Source: Candidatus Fluviicola riflensis
Lineage (GTDB): Bacteria > Bacteroidota > Bacteroidia > Flavobacteriales_D > Crocinitomicaceae
Length of the DNA: 64,000 nucleotides
Assembly (NCBI GenBank): GCA_002243285.1
Contig: CP022585.1
Coordinates: forward strand, 496,001-560,000
Direction: 5' to 3'
Positions within the stretch are counted from its first letter, which is position 1. Each line of letters opens with the position of its first letter. The position numbers and the translations under genes were made by a program. Positions 32,931 to 41,882 of this stretch are shown here, piece by piece. Below the pieces are notes generated by a model. That model did no database searches, was not told the DNA's origin, and saw only the letters and a program-made list of their open reading frames with translations.

Positions 32931-33851
32931 ATGGAAAACAACAAAACAGCACTCCATTTTTTATTTCGCAACAGAAAACTGCTGATTATTTCACTTTTTA
33001 CCGGTGGCCTGCTGGGCGGAATAATCACCCTTTTTATTCCGAGAACATACCTTTCAACGGCAATCGTGTATCCATATAGCGCTTATACCAAAGACAATAT
33101 TATTGCCAACCCGCAATTTGGTTTGGAACTGGAAACCGAGCAATTGCTGCAACTGATGGAATCGAAATCGATGCGTGACCGTACCATCAAACATTTCAAG
33201 CTTTATAAGTATTACCAGATTGATACAAACAATATCAGCTGGGAATCGCAATTGACGCTTCAGTATATCAATGATGTTTCCTTTGAGCGAAGTAAATACC
33301 TGTCGGTGGTGATCAATGTACAAACTAGGGATCCCAAATTATCAGCTCAGATTGCCAACTTCCAGGTTGATGAGATCAATAAATACCGTGCAGAGATTTT
33401 TGAAGAAAACAGGGTAAAAGACCTGCATAACACGAAACGCCAACTGGATGTCGTCTCTGCCCGATTGAATAAATTGCGCGATTCGATCTATGCCATCAAA
33501 ACCGACAAAAGCGAGTTGCTGTATAACTTCATGGAAAATCTCGACAATGAAAACTATGATGCGGGTATTTTTGTCGACGATCCGAGTTTGGAATCACTTA
33601 TTCAGCGAACGGTATTGATTTACCGCACACACAATCATTTGGCGGAAGAGTACAAAAACAAGCAATTACAATACGAAGCACCGCTCCCTTCTGTTTATAC
33701 GGTAGATCGCGCGAAACCCAGCTATAAAAAAGCGTCACCATCGTTGGTGTTAAACGTAGTTGTTTCTGCACTTGCATTGTTATTGGTGAGTTTAACGGTG
33801 GCAGCCATTCGCCGGAAATGGCTCGAATTTAAATCCGAAATGAAAGGCTAA
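32931..33851 (+). CDS. Wzz-like polysaccharide chain-length protein
   Basis: A 306-aa inner-membrane protein with one helix near each end (about residues 15-33 and 275-297) and a long periplasmic, coiled-coil-rich middle (LDVVSARLNKLRDSIYAI), the Wzz/PCP layout. It would set the modal length of a surface polysaccharide together with the polymerase next to it. It opens an operon in which start and stop codons overlap (TAATG into the next gene). Confidence 0.82.
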   Translation: MENNKTALHFLFRNRKLLIISLFTGGLLGGIITLFIPRTYLSTAIVYPYSAYTKDNIIANPQFGLELETEQLLQLMESKSMRDRTIKHFKLYKYYQIDTNNISWESQLTLQYINDVSFERSKYLSVVINVQTRDPKLSAQIANFQVDEINKYRAEIFEENRVKDLHNTKRQLDVVSARLNKLRDSIYAIKTDKSELLYNFMENLDNENYDAGIFVDDPSLESLIQRTVLIYRTHNHLAEEYKNKQLQYEAPLPSVYTVDRAKPSYKKASPSLVLNVVVSALALLLVSLTVAAIRRKWLEFKSEMKG

Positions 33852-35317
33852 TGTCGTGGATCACCGCGAATAGACTTGTCTTCCTGATTGTGGCTGCTGC
33901 AAGCGCGCTGTTTTTGGGCGTTTGGTGGTGTACAGGCAGTATTACTGAAACCGCCTTCCTGCTCACGTTTAGTTGTGGGCTTATCCTTGCTGTCGGATTG
34001 CTGATCTACGCATTTAGCTGGTATTACCTGTTGTTGATCGGCCTGATTCCGCTGTCACTGGATGCTATTTTAGCGGGTGGTGCCAAATTAAATTTACCTT
34101 CCGAAGGTTTGCTCGTACTGGCAATTCCGGTGTTGCTCTTTTTCAATCACTCCTACACAAAAGGCATCCGGCAAGCGATGCAACATCCCGTTTCCAAAAT
34201 CATCGGAATGCTCTTCATCATCGAATTGTTTTCCGGATTGCTTGGTGCTCACATCGATGTGTCTCTGAAAAGATTGGCGATCCAACTTGTATTTGCCTTT
34301 GGTTTCTACTTCGTTTTACAGATGACGGAAACCAAAAAATGGCTGATCACGCCTTTTTTAGCTTATGCTATCGGGTTGATTCCTGTTATGTATTTTACAA
34401 TGATGAATCACGCGAGTCTCAATTTTCAGCCGCAAGTGGTTTTTAGTATCTGCCAGCCGTATTACAACGACCATACAATTTACGGCGCCTGCCTTGCATT
34501 TATCATTCCGTTGCTGATCATTCTTGTGTTTCAAAACAAGATCATGCAGTTGAGCCGCTTGCAGAAAATAGCACTCGCGATGTTACTATTGATGATCGTA
34601 GTTTCTGAAGTATTGGCTTTGTCTCGCGCATCATTATTGAGTTTAGTAGTGGCGTTTTTGTTCTATGTCTTACTCAGGTATAAAATCAGTTTTAAATGGC
34701 TTATGATTGGTTTGGTAGCTTTGTTTATCGGTTTATGGTCGTTTAGCGATGCCATTTATGCACGTGTTGAAAAAAACGAAGCTGTGAGCAATGACGGTGA
34801 ATTGGTCAACCATTTTTCATCGGTGGTAAACGTTAAAAACGATGCTTCCAACCTGGAACGAATCAACCGGTGGATTTGCGCTTATCGTATGTTTGAAGAT
34901 CGACCATGGCTTGGATTCGGACCCGGAACTTATCAGTTTGAATACAATCGCTACCAAACTGTTGCCAACAAAACTTACATATCGACCAATGCCGGAAATC
35001 GCGGAAATGCACATTCCGAATACCTGGCTTTTCTGAGTGAAACAGGCATTCTCGGTTTTCTTGGGTTCATGGCTCTGCTGATTTCAAGTTTATATTACGG
35101 CATGCAAAATCATTACTGTGTTACCGATCCTTTTCTGAAACGTATCAACCTGGGAGTTTTACTCGGATTGAGTACATATTATTTCCACGCCGTTTTTAAT
35201 TCGTTCCTCGATCAGAATAAAATGGCATTTTTGGTGTACGCTTCACTTGGTGTGATCGTTTGGATCAATCTCAGATTGCGCAATGGCACAGAAAAAACGG
35301 TTCAGGAAAGTAGCTAA
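33851..35317 (+). CDS. O-antigen ligase / Wzy-type polymerase
   Basis: A 488-aa membrane protein with at least ten hydrophobic helices and a large outer loop. The segment DRPWLGFGPGTYQFEYNRYQ followed by NAHSEYLAFLSETGILGF is the Wzy_C (O-antigen ligase/polymerase) signature. It either polymerises repeat units or ligates the chain; with Wzz next to it, polymerisation is the likelier role. It overlaps the next gene by 35 bp. Confidence 0.85.
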   Translation: MSWITANRLVFLIVAAASALFLGVWWCTGSITETAFLLTFSCGLILAVGLLIYAFSWYYLLLIGLIPLSLDAILAGGAKLNLPSEGLLVLAIPVLLFFNHSYTKGIRQAMQHPVSKIIGMLFIIELFSGLLGAHIDVSLKRLAIQLVFAFGFYFVLQMTETKKWLITPFLAYAIGLIPVMYFTMMNHASLNFQPQVVFSICQPYYNDHTIYGACLAFIIPLLIILVFQNKIMQLSRLQKIALAMLLLMIVVSEVLALSRASLLSLVVAFLFYVLLRYKISFKWLMIGLVALFIGLWSFSDAIYARVEKNEAVSNDGELVNHFSSVVNVKNDASNLERINRWICAYRMFEDRPWLGFGPGTYQFEYNRYQTVANKTYISTNAGNRGNAHSEYLAFLSETGILGFLGFMALLISSLYYGMQNHYCVTDPFLKRINLGVLLGLSTYYFHAVFNSFLDQNKMAFLVYASLGVIVWINLRLRNGTEKTVQESS

Positions 35318-36263
35318 CTGGTTCCTCAAAGCAGGAATTATTGCCTTCATTACCTTGTGCCTGGTGGAGCTGGTTTACCGTTATCAATGGGTTGATTTTT
35401 ACAAAACCGAATGGGAATTTCAAAATAAAGTGCGGACTCCCGATCAACAGAAAAGGCGCGCTTTGGTATTGGGCGATTCCTTTAGCGCCGATACGGCTAG
35501 CTGGGTAAATCAATGGAAAAAAGACAGTGATCTGCAGATTTTCAATGCGGCAATTCCGGGAGTTGGCCCCGAAACGTATCGCCTGATCGTTTCCAATCGC
35601 GTGGAAGAAGCGAAACCGCATATTGTAGTTGTGCAGCTTTACGAAGGAAATGATTTGTATGATCTGAGCCGTCCGGTAAACTGGAGCGCTTTTGGGTGGA
35701 CCCGGAATATTTTTTGGAAATGCAGCAATACTTTTCGCTCACTCGGGTTCATCAATTATCGGCTCGGGCAGTCAAACCAGGATTTAGCGTCCCCGGGAAA
35801 CGCAAAAACCACCGATACATTTAGCTTGCAATCGTATGATGCCCGCACGAAATTGTACATTCTGGGCGATGTCACTTATCCAATGTCGATGGTGCAATTA
35901 AAAGGTGAATATGCCGATCAATTCCAGGCAATAATCGAAATGTTGCAGGAATTGAAATCTGCATCTGGTAAAAATGCCCGGTTTTATGTGCTGACCATTC
36001 CAACATGTGTTCAAACCAATCGCCGGTATGTGAAGCAATACAAACAATTGGGTGCGAAGTTGAGTCAGAGCTTGCTAAAAGGACATCCGTGGGCAGAAAG
36101 GATCAAAGATGCCGGTTTTGAAGTCATCGATCCGATAGAAGCATTAAGATTGAGTGAAAAAAGTGGTACGCCGGTTTATTACGAAAATGATCCGCATCTT
36201 AATTCGTTCGGGCAGCAACTGGTAGCAGAATATGTTCAGCAAATCCTGAAAAATGACCGTTAG
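35283..36263 (+). CDS. Membrane-anchored SGNH/GDSL hydrolase
   Basis: A 326-aa protein with one N-terminal helix (about residues 11-28) and an SGNH fold: block I LGDSFSAD with the nucleophile Ser, a block III YEGND Asn, and a C-terminal YENDPHLNSFGQ giving the Asp/His pair. In polysaccharide loci such proteins add or remove acetyl groups on sugars. Its location fits a modification step on the polymer made here. Confidence 0.85.
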   Translation: MAQKKRFRKVANWFLKAGIIAFITLCLVELVYRYQWVDFYKTEWEFQNKVRTPDQQKRRALVLGDSFSADTASWVNQWKKDSDLQIFNAAIPGVGPETYRLIVSNRVEEAKPHIVVVQLYEGNDLYDLSRPVNWSAFGWTRNIFWKCSNTFRSLGFINYRLGQSNQDLASPGNAKTTDTFSLQSYDARTKLYILGDVTYPMSMVQLKGEYADQFQAIIEMLQELKSASGKNARFYVLTIPTCVQTNRRYVKQYKQLGAKLSQSLLKGHPWAERIKDAGFEVIDPIEALRLSEKSGTPVYYENDPHLNSFGQQLVAEYVQQILKNDR

Positions 36264-37206
36264 AGGAATCAGATTGCGCCTGAAATGGACACTGCTTTCA
36301 GTGGTCGATTTGCTCGGTTTTCCCTTGAAATTGAAGGGCAGGGAAGGTGAAGTACAGATCATTTGTTTTCACGGAATTTGTGCCGACACGGATGCGTTTA
36401 TCAATGGGCGCTTTTATCATGTTTCCGCATTCCGGAACCTCCTGTCAGAAATACAACAACATTTTCACATCATCAGTTTGGATGATTTCTCAGCCAATCG
36501 CCTGAACCCGGATAAACTCAATGTGCTGATTACCTTCGACGACGGTTACCGCAATAATCTCACGCTGGCGTTGCCGGTTATTGAAGAATTGAGGATTCCA
36601 ATTACTGTTTTTGTGACTGGTAGAACCGACTTTCCGCTGTGGGCTGATTTACTGGATGTTGCAGCAGCACATCCTGCCGAATCAGGAACTGTGTTGAACG
36701 AATTAAGGGCATACGCACAAGTTAAAACCGTCAGGGAACTGAAAGCGTGGATTCCATTGCAACCTCAAGAAGTTGTGATGGAAATCAACCGGAAACTGAA
36801 TGAATTGCCACATACTTTGCTTGACAAAACGCGTGTATTTTGGGAATTACTATCCAACGACGATTTACTGGTTTTACAGACAAAATCCTTGGTTAGCCTG
36901 GCCAATCACGGGGCCAATCATTTGAGTTTCGTTACACTGTCGGATGTTGGAATGGCGAAGGAAATTGAAGAAGTTCAAATACGTTTAACTAACATCGGAT
37001 CGAACTATGGTTCCGTTTTCGCCTATCCATACGGACAACATACCCCGGCTACTATTGCACAATTGGCAGAATTGGGAATCACACAACAGTATTTGGCAGG
37101 ATCGGGTATAACGGATAAACCCTATTTGTTTCAGCGCATGACCGTAAATCCGTTTATCTCAGTCAAAAATATGCTGCGGATCATTCAGAAAGGAAGATTT
37201 TACTGA
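36253..37206 (+). CDS. Polysaccharide deacetylase family protein
   Basis: A 317-aa NodB-type protein: CFHGI near the start, the metal motif ITFDDGYRNN (about residues 93-102), a later NHGANH histidine pair and AYPYGQHTP. There is no clear signal peptide. It would remove N-acetyl or related groups from a lipid-linked or nascent glycan. Overlaps the preceding gene by 11 bp and the next by one base. Confidence 0.85.
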   Translation: MTVRGIRLRLKWTLLSVVDLLGFPLKLKGREGEVQIICFHGICADTDAFINGRFYHVSAFRNLLSEIQQHFHIISLDDFSANRLNPDKLNVLITFDDGYRNNLTLALPVIEELRIPITVFVTGRTDFPLWADLLDVAAAHPAESGTVLNELRAYAQVKTVRELKAWIPLQPQEVVMEINRKLNELPHTLLDKTRVFWELLSNDDLLVLQTKSLVSLANHGANHLSFVTLSDVGMAKEIEEVQIRLTNIGSNYGSVFAYPYGQHTPATIAQLAELGITQQYLAGSGITDKPYLFQRMTVNPFISVKNMLRIIQKGRFY

Positions 37207-38951
37207 TGAGCAAAATTGTGGGTATATCGGCTTATTTCCATGACTCGTCAGCGTGTTTGATCGTTGATGGAAAAGTGGTGGCTGCCATCCAGGAAGAACG
37301 TTTGTCACGTGTGAAACACGACGCATCTTTTCCGCAAAAATCAATTGTTTCCTGCCTTGAAATGGCTTCATTGACTATTGCCGATATAGATGAAGTTATT
37401 TTCTTTGAAAAACCCTTTACCAAATTTGATCGCATTCTTGATACTTTTCTCACTGTTGCTCCCCGCGGATTTTTACCTTTTCGAAAAGCGATTTTGGGAT
37501 GGTTCAAAGAAAAAATGTGGGTCGAAGATGTGTTCCGCAAACACTTCAGTTATAAAGGAACATTTTCGTATTGCCAGCATCACCTTTCTCATGCTGCTTT
37601 GGCATGTGTCGCGAGCGGTTTTGAATCTGCAGCCTACATTGTAATCGATGGTGTTGGGGAACGTGCCTGCACTTCCTACGGAGCCTATGAAAACGGAAAG
37701 TTTTCACCAATCGCCGAACAACAATTTCCACATTCATTGGGCTTGCTTTATTCAGCATTTACGGCTTATTGTGGTTTCAGGGTCAATTCGGGCGAGTATA
37801 AACTTATGGGACTTGCTCCCTACGGAAAGCCGGTTTACAAACAACTGATACTGGACAGTCTGGTGTCGTTTAGCGATGAGGGAGTGGTAAAACTCAACCT
37901 GCGTTATTTTGGTTTTTTGGATGATTTACGCATGATCAATCGACGTTTTGAGAAGTTATTCGGTCGACCGGCTCGTAAAGAAAATCAACAAGTAGATGAT
38001 TTTCACAAAGATATTGCTGCTTCCATTCAATCGGTGTTGGAAGATGGATTGGTAATCCTGCTCAATTATGTACAGCGCGAAACCGGATCAACAAGATTGG
38101 TTTACGGAGGCGGAGTCGCCTTGAATTGTGTTGCCAATACGCAATTAATTGCCCGCACCGGATTTGAGCAGTTGTTTATTCATTCAGCTTCAGGAGATAG
38201 TGGTTGTGCAATGGGCGCAGCACTTTGGGCGTCGATCCAGCATAACGAAATCCAATCGAATGATTCCTTCAGCCTGAACCCGGAATTTTTAGGGCCAGAC
38301 TACATAAATGAAGCGATCAAAGAAGCACTTCATGAAAAAGGAATTACCGTTTTTCATGAATTAGAATGGGAAACGCTCACGCAAACCGTGGCTGATGAAT
38401 TGGCACAGGATAAAGTGGTTGCCTGGTTCCAGGGAAAGATGGAATTCGGCCCGCGCGCGTTGGGGAACAGAAGTATTCTGGCCAATGCCACACATCCTGA
38501 GAGGAAAGCTATCCTGAATCAAAAAATCAAGAAACGCGAAGGATTCAGACCGTTTGCTCCAGTTGTATTATCGGAATATTTTGCCGATTATTTCGAAGAT
38601 CAGGGCAACGATTATTCGCGGATGTTATACGTGACACAAGGCACCGAAAAAGCAAAAGAAATCCCAGCTTGTATCCACAATGACGGTTCGGCACGTGTAC
38701 AGCGTTTGGAACCCGGATTCAATGATCAGCTTCGTTCACTTTTAGTGAAATACTATGATTTGACAGGCATTCCGGTATTGATCAATACTTCGTTCAACGA
38801 ACGGGGCGAACCAATGGTTTGCTCACCCAAAGATGCCATTCGTTGTTTTCTGAATACGGAAATTGATGTATTGGTGATGGGCAATTTCCTCGTTTACAAA
38901 TCCGAAATAACCGATGTTGTACATAAAACGATTGTTTATGAACCGGATTAA
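37206..38951 (+). CDS. Carbamoyltransferase (NodU/CmcH family)
   Basis: A 581-aa enzyme that transfers carbamoyl from carbamoyl phosphate, through carbamoyl-AMP, to a sugar or other hydroxyl. Seen are the Kae1-like start GISAYFHDSSACLI, CQHHLSHAA (about residues 123-131), GGGVALNCVAN, EFGPRALGNRSIL (about 413-425), GFRPFAPVV and the C-terminal LINTSFNERGEPMVCSP. In this operon the target is probably a residue of the surface glycan. The following SxtJ-like and DUF5989-like genes are its usual companions. Confidence 0.92.
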   Translation: MSKIVGISAYFHDSSACLIVDGKVVAAIQEERLSRVKHDASFPQKSIVSCLEMASLTIADIDEVIFFEKPFTKFDRILDTFLTVAPRGFLPFRKAILGWFKEKMWVEDVFRKHFSYKGTFSYCQHHLSHAALACVASGFESAAYIVIDGVGERACTSYGAYENGKFSPIAEQQFPHSLGLLYSAFTAYCGFRVNSGEYKLMGLAPYGKPVYKQLILDSLVSFSDEGVVKLNLRYFGFLDDLRMINRRFEKLFGRPARKENQQVDDFHKDIAASIQSVLEDGLVILLNYVQRETGSTRLVYGGGVALNCVANTQLIARTGFEQLFIHSASGDSGCAMGAALWASIQHNEIQSNDSFSLNPEFLGPDYINEAIKEALHEKGITVFHELEWETLTQTVADELAQDKVVAWFQGKMEFGPRALGNRSILANATHPERKAILNQKIKKREGFRPFAPVVLSEYFADYFEDQGNDYSRMLYVTQGTEKAKEIPACIHNDGSARVQRLEPGFNDQLRSLLVKYYDLTGIPVLINTSFNERGEPMVCSPKDAIRCFLNTEIDVLVMGNFLVYKSEITDVVHKTIVYEPD

Positions 38952-39309
38952 GCAGTATTGGAGCAAACAGTTTGAAGCGCTTTCAGCTCGTTCATTACGC
39001 ATTTTTGGAGTAATCCTTGTTGGATTGTTGCTGTATTTGGGTTGCTTTTCCGGCAAAATGATCAATGTCTTTTATTTGATTCCGCTTGTACTGCCGCTTG
39101 CCGGGATATTTTATTTGCCCGTTTTGAGGTTGTGTTACGCGTTCCTGATGCTGGTGACTTTTCCGATTAGTTATGTGATGTCATATTTGGTATTGGGAAT
39201 TGTTTTCCTGTTGATTGTTACACCTATTGCTTTGATCAGAAGGAAGAAAATGACCGCAGGGTGGATGGCTTCGCAGACGAAAATTGATCTGTCGAAAATG
39301 CATGAATGA
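38938..39309 (+). CDS. SxtJ-like small membrane protein
   Basis: From the ATG at 38938 (MNRIKQYWSK) the protein is 123 aa; an upstream ATG at 38914 would overlap the previous gene by 38 bp. It has three or four hydrophobic helices and a basic C-terminus (LIRRKKMTAGWM), and follows the carbamoyltransferase as SxtJ-family proteins do. Role unknown, perhaps localising the transferase to the membrane. Confidence 0.75.
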   Translation: MNRIKQYWSKQFEALSARSLRIFGVILVGLLLYLGCFSGKMINVFYLIPLVLPLAGIFYLPVLRLCYAFLMLVTFPISYVMSYLVLGIVFLLIVTPIALIRRKKMTAGWMASQTKIDLSKMHE

Positions 39310-39475
39310 CAGTTGATTCGAGCGGTTGTGGCCATCAATAATCAGTTTTTAAAATTCCGTAATATTGCGGGATTACTGAATTTAATAATCTGAAGTACAG
39401 ATTTTTATATTATTTTTTCTTGAGTTTTTTTTACTCAAATTTGCAGTTAACAGTTAAATTCCAAAAGTATCTTAT

Positions 39476-39498
39476 CCTAAGACAGGCCGCTTCTTAGG
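39476..39498. other. Hairpin in the spacer before the DUF5989-like gene
   Basis: CCTAAGA and TCTTAGG pair perfectly around CAGGCCGCT. The 252-bp spacer (39310-39561) also has a TTGAGT/ACTCAA hairpin around a T-run (39419-39438) and a fragment CCGTAATATTGCGGG resembling the arm of the 12.4-kb hairpin family. A TACTTTTG box (39550-39557) is probably too near the start to serve as promoter. Confidence 0.5.
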
Positions 39499-39561
39499 CC
39501 GAGATTGATTCTTCAGTGACCCAACTTCTCACCAACCCCGCGATTTTTATACTTTTGTTCC

Positions 39562-39720
39562 ATGAGTAAACTCAAAATAGTCGGTGCTTTTTTTGTGTTC
39601 ATGCGTGTGAAACGCAAATACTGGCTCTATCCAGTCATTTTTGCACTGATCATTGTGGGCTTGCTCGTTGTTTTAGGCGAAGGTTCCTCTGTTGCGCCGT
39701 TTATTTACTCATTGTTTTGA
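39562..39720 (+). CDS. DUF5989-like small membrane protein
   Basis: A 52-aa protein (MSKLKIVGAFFVFMRVKRKY, then WLYPVIFALIIVGLLVVLGEG, ending PFIYSLF) with one central membrane helix. Tiny proteins of this pattern commonly follow carbamoyltransferase and SxtJ genes, often as DUF5989. It is too short for many gene finders. The GNAT gene begins 8 bp later. Function unknown. Confidence 0.85.
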   Translation: MSKLKIVGAFFVFMRVKRKYWLYPVIFALIIVGLLVVLGEGSSVAPFIYSLF

Positions 39721-39727
39721 TTGTTGT

Positions 39728-40666
39728 ATGAGCTACGATATTCAGCGCCTCTGTAAGGAAAACATCGGTGACGTGGGGCGTATTCACGAATCGATCTACA
39801 AACGCAAACTTCCGCTGGAAAGCTTGCAGAAAAAGTATGATACCCGCTACTTAGGTAGTGAATATTGTGGATATTTGGCCTATTTCGAGGGCAAACCTGT
39901 ATCGTTCTGTGGTTTTATTCCTGTTGCAAGTAATTGGGGTGACAAAGTCGAAATCTCAGCACAATCAATGGACATCATGACCGTAAGCAGGCACGAACGC
40001 AAGGGCCTATTCAGTTTGTTAACCCATAAAACGTTTGATCTGGCGAAAGAAATGGGGATTACTTTTATTTGGGGATTCGGAACAGATGTTTCTAAACGTG
40101 TGTTGATTGAAAAGCTGGGATTCAACTGCGATGAACATGTGCAGGGTTACCGCTTTTTTGCCCATAAACGCTGGCTGGATAAATTACTCGTTAAAGCACC
40201 TTTTATACGCTCAATAACCGAAGAAAGAACCAGGCGCATTCTGCAGCAATATAGCACCGACAAACCATTTCAGGGAAGTTTGCAGACCATGACCGATTGT
40301 CCGATAATCGCCCGTACACCTGATTATTTTCGTTATAAAAGTTTCAGTACCGCTTTTTTTATTGAATTGGAAAGTGTGCTGTTTTGGATCAAACTACATC
40401 CGCATCACGGCATTATGATCGGCGATATAGAAGCCACATCCGAAGAACAATTGCGCCGGGGAATCTTAGCTTTCAAAGAACTGGCCAATCATCATGGCTT
40501 GGGTGCATTTATCTTTCAAACAATACCGGGAACACCTGTTGGAAAAATAGCCGCCGAACTGGCGGACGAAACTTTTCCGTCGTGGGCATTGTGCTACCGT
40601 TCACTTTCTTCTGAATTTCCGTTAGAGAAATTAAAAGTGACTTGGGGTGATTTGGATACGTTTTAG
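39728..40666 (+). CDS. GNAT-family acyltransferase
   Basis: I chose the ATG at 39728 (MSYDIQRLCKENIGDV; 312 aa); a longer TTG start would lie inside the DUF5989-like gene. The N-terminal half is a GNAT domain, with MDIMTVSRHERKGLFSLLTHKTFDLAKEMGITFIWGFG as the acetyl-CoA loop and following helix. The C-terminal half is a second, diverged GNAT-like part. It closes the polysaccharide operon and could acylate an amino sugar freed by the deacetylase. Confidence 0.8.
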   Translation: MSYDIQRLCKENIGDVGRIHESIYKRKLPLESLQKKYDTRYLGSEYCGYLAYFEGKPVSFCGFIPVASNWGDKVEISAQSMDIMTVSRHERKGLFSLLTHKTFDLAKEMGITFIWGFGTDVSKRVLIEKLGFNCDEHVQGYRFFAHKRWLDKLLVKAPFIRSITEERTRRILQQYSTDKPFQGSLQTMTDCPIIARTPDYFRYKSFSTAFFIELESVLFWIKLHPHHGIMIGDIEATSEEQLRRGILAFKELANHHGLGAFIFQTIPGTPVGKIAAELADETFPSWALCYRSLSSEFPLEKLKVTWGDLDTF

Positions 40667-40744
40667 TAGAATTTTTAACCTTATTCTTCGAGAGGTTCCT
40701 GTGTGGCTGTAGTAATAGGAAAAAAATTATTATTCAGTAAATAA

Positions 40745-41713
40745 TTATGGAAGTAACTTCCCGTTCTCGTCATAATACTTATAGGTTTTCAGTATTTTTT
40801 CACCATTTGTATACTCAACCGTCGATTTTATTATTCCATTCGGAGTATATACAGTGACAGTACCGTGGATCTTCCCATTTTCGTACGGGATCACACTTTT
40901 CAAAACACCTGAAGAATAATATTCGCTGACAGTACCGTGAATCTTCCCATTTTTGTACGGGATCATACTTTTCAAAACACCTGAAGAATAATATTCGCTG
41001 CTTTTGTCGGCATTCCAAAGTGGGGTTCTTTTGAGTCCCGCAGGTAACTGATTAACCATCGCTGTCAGGTATGCATCTTCCGATTGTCCGCTGGCCGTAA
41101 TGGCCGGAGCAACGATCGTCTTAAAAAAAAGTTTACGAAACTCTCCAACAGGCATGTAATACACATCGTTATTTAGTAAAGCTACCACTGTTTTTTCAGC
41201 AATAACCTGCTGTTTATAAAGCAAATCGGCTTTGAATAGTTGCAGTGTTTTTGTTGAGGCGGATGATACAAAGAGTTCATCGCCTATAGTAAAGTCCTTG
41301 ATAAAAGCGTTATAATCAAGATCATTTGAAAAAATGAAGTCCGCTATTTTTTTTCCGTCCATTGACCAGATATCACTAATACTAGATCGATTGCGGACTG
41401 CCAAGATCAAAAACTTGTCCGGCAATGCGAGTTTGCTTATTGTTGCGGAATCGGAGTTCTTAATGTGGTTCAGTAGCTCACTGTAATATGCCAATTCCTC
41501 ATCCGGACCGTTGAGCAGAGTGCCCCGATTACGGGCAAGCGATTCTTTAGTATAGTTGAAGAAATTAGTCGCACTGATCGCGTCGTTTTTTTTGGCGGGT
41601 TTGTCCGCATCTTGTGACATGACAGGAGTGATTCCTACAAGGAAAAGGAAAATAATAAACAGTTGAGCGAAAGGCACATTTATCAGCGTTGCTTTTTTTG
41701 GGGTAGCAGGCAT
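40745..41713 (-). CDS. Exported protein with MORN-like repeats
   Basis: Using the ATG at 41713 gives 322 aa (the frame opens earlier only at a TTG). It has a signal/anchor near the start (VPFAQLFIIFLFLVGITPVMS), an unrecognised middle domain, and C-terminal MORN_2-type repeats: EYYSSGVLKSMIPYKNGKIHG, a near copy, and VYTPNGIIKSTVEYTNGEK. Such repeats are seen in YwqK-like proteins. Two repeats are almost identical in DNA (40856-40999), a recent duplication. Confidence 0.75.
   Translation of the reverse strand: MPATPKKATLINVPFAQLFIIFLFLVGITPVMSQDADKPAKKNDAISATNFFNYTKESLARNRGTLLNGPDEELAYYSELLNHIKNSDSATISKLALPDKFLILAVRNRSSISDIWSMDGKKIADFIFSNDLDYNAFIKDFTIGDELFVSSASTKTLQLFKADLLYKQQVIAEKTVVALLNNDVYYMPVGEFRKLFFKTIVAPAITASGQSEDAYLTAMVNQLPAGLKRTPLWNADKSSEYYSSGVLKSMIPYKNGKIHGTVSEYYSSGVLKSVIPYENGKIHGTVTVYTPNGIIKSTVEYTNGEKILKTYKYYDENGKLLP
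40856..40999. repeat. 72-bp tandem duplication in the MORN-repeat gene
   Basis: Units 40856-40927 and 40928-40999 differ at only three positions I can see. Each codes for one 24-aa MORN-like repeat, so copy number could vary without a frameshift. Confidence 0.9.
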
Positions 41714-41882
41714 ATTAAGTTGTTTTAGTAGCAAGTAATTTGCTTATTGAATTCAAATGTAACCCTTTTATCGGGATAAGTGGTTTTTGGGGTAGCATGA
41801 AGTTGGGGGGGCGCTGTTTTGTACTTTTTGTTAGAGAAACTGAAATTACCTGGAGCGATTTGTACACGTTTTTGTCAGATAA

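Noticed and set aside
39550-39557. TACTTTTG as promoter of the DUF5989-like gene
   Set aside because: It ends 4 bases before the ATG, so the transcript would start inside the coding region.
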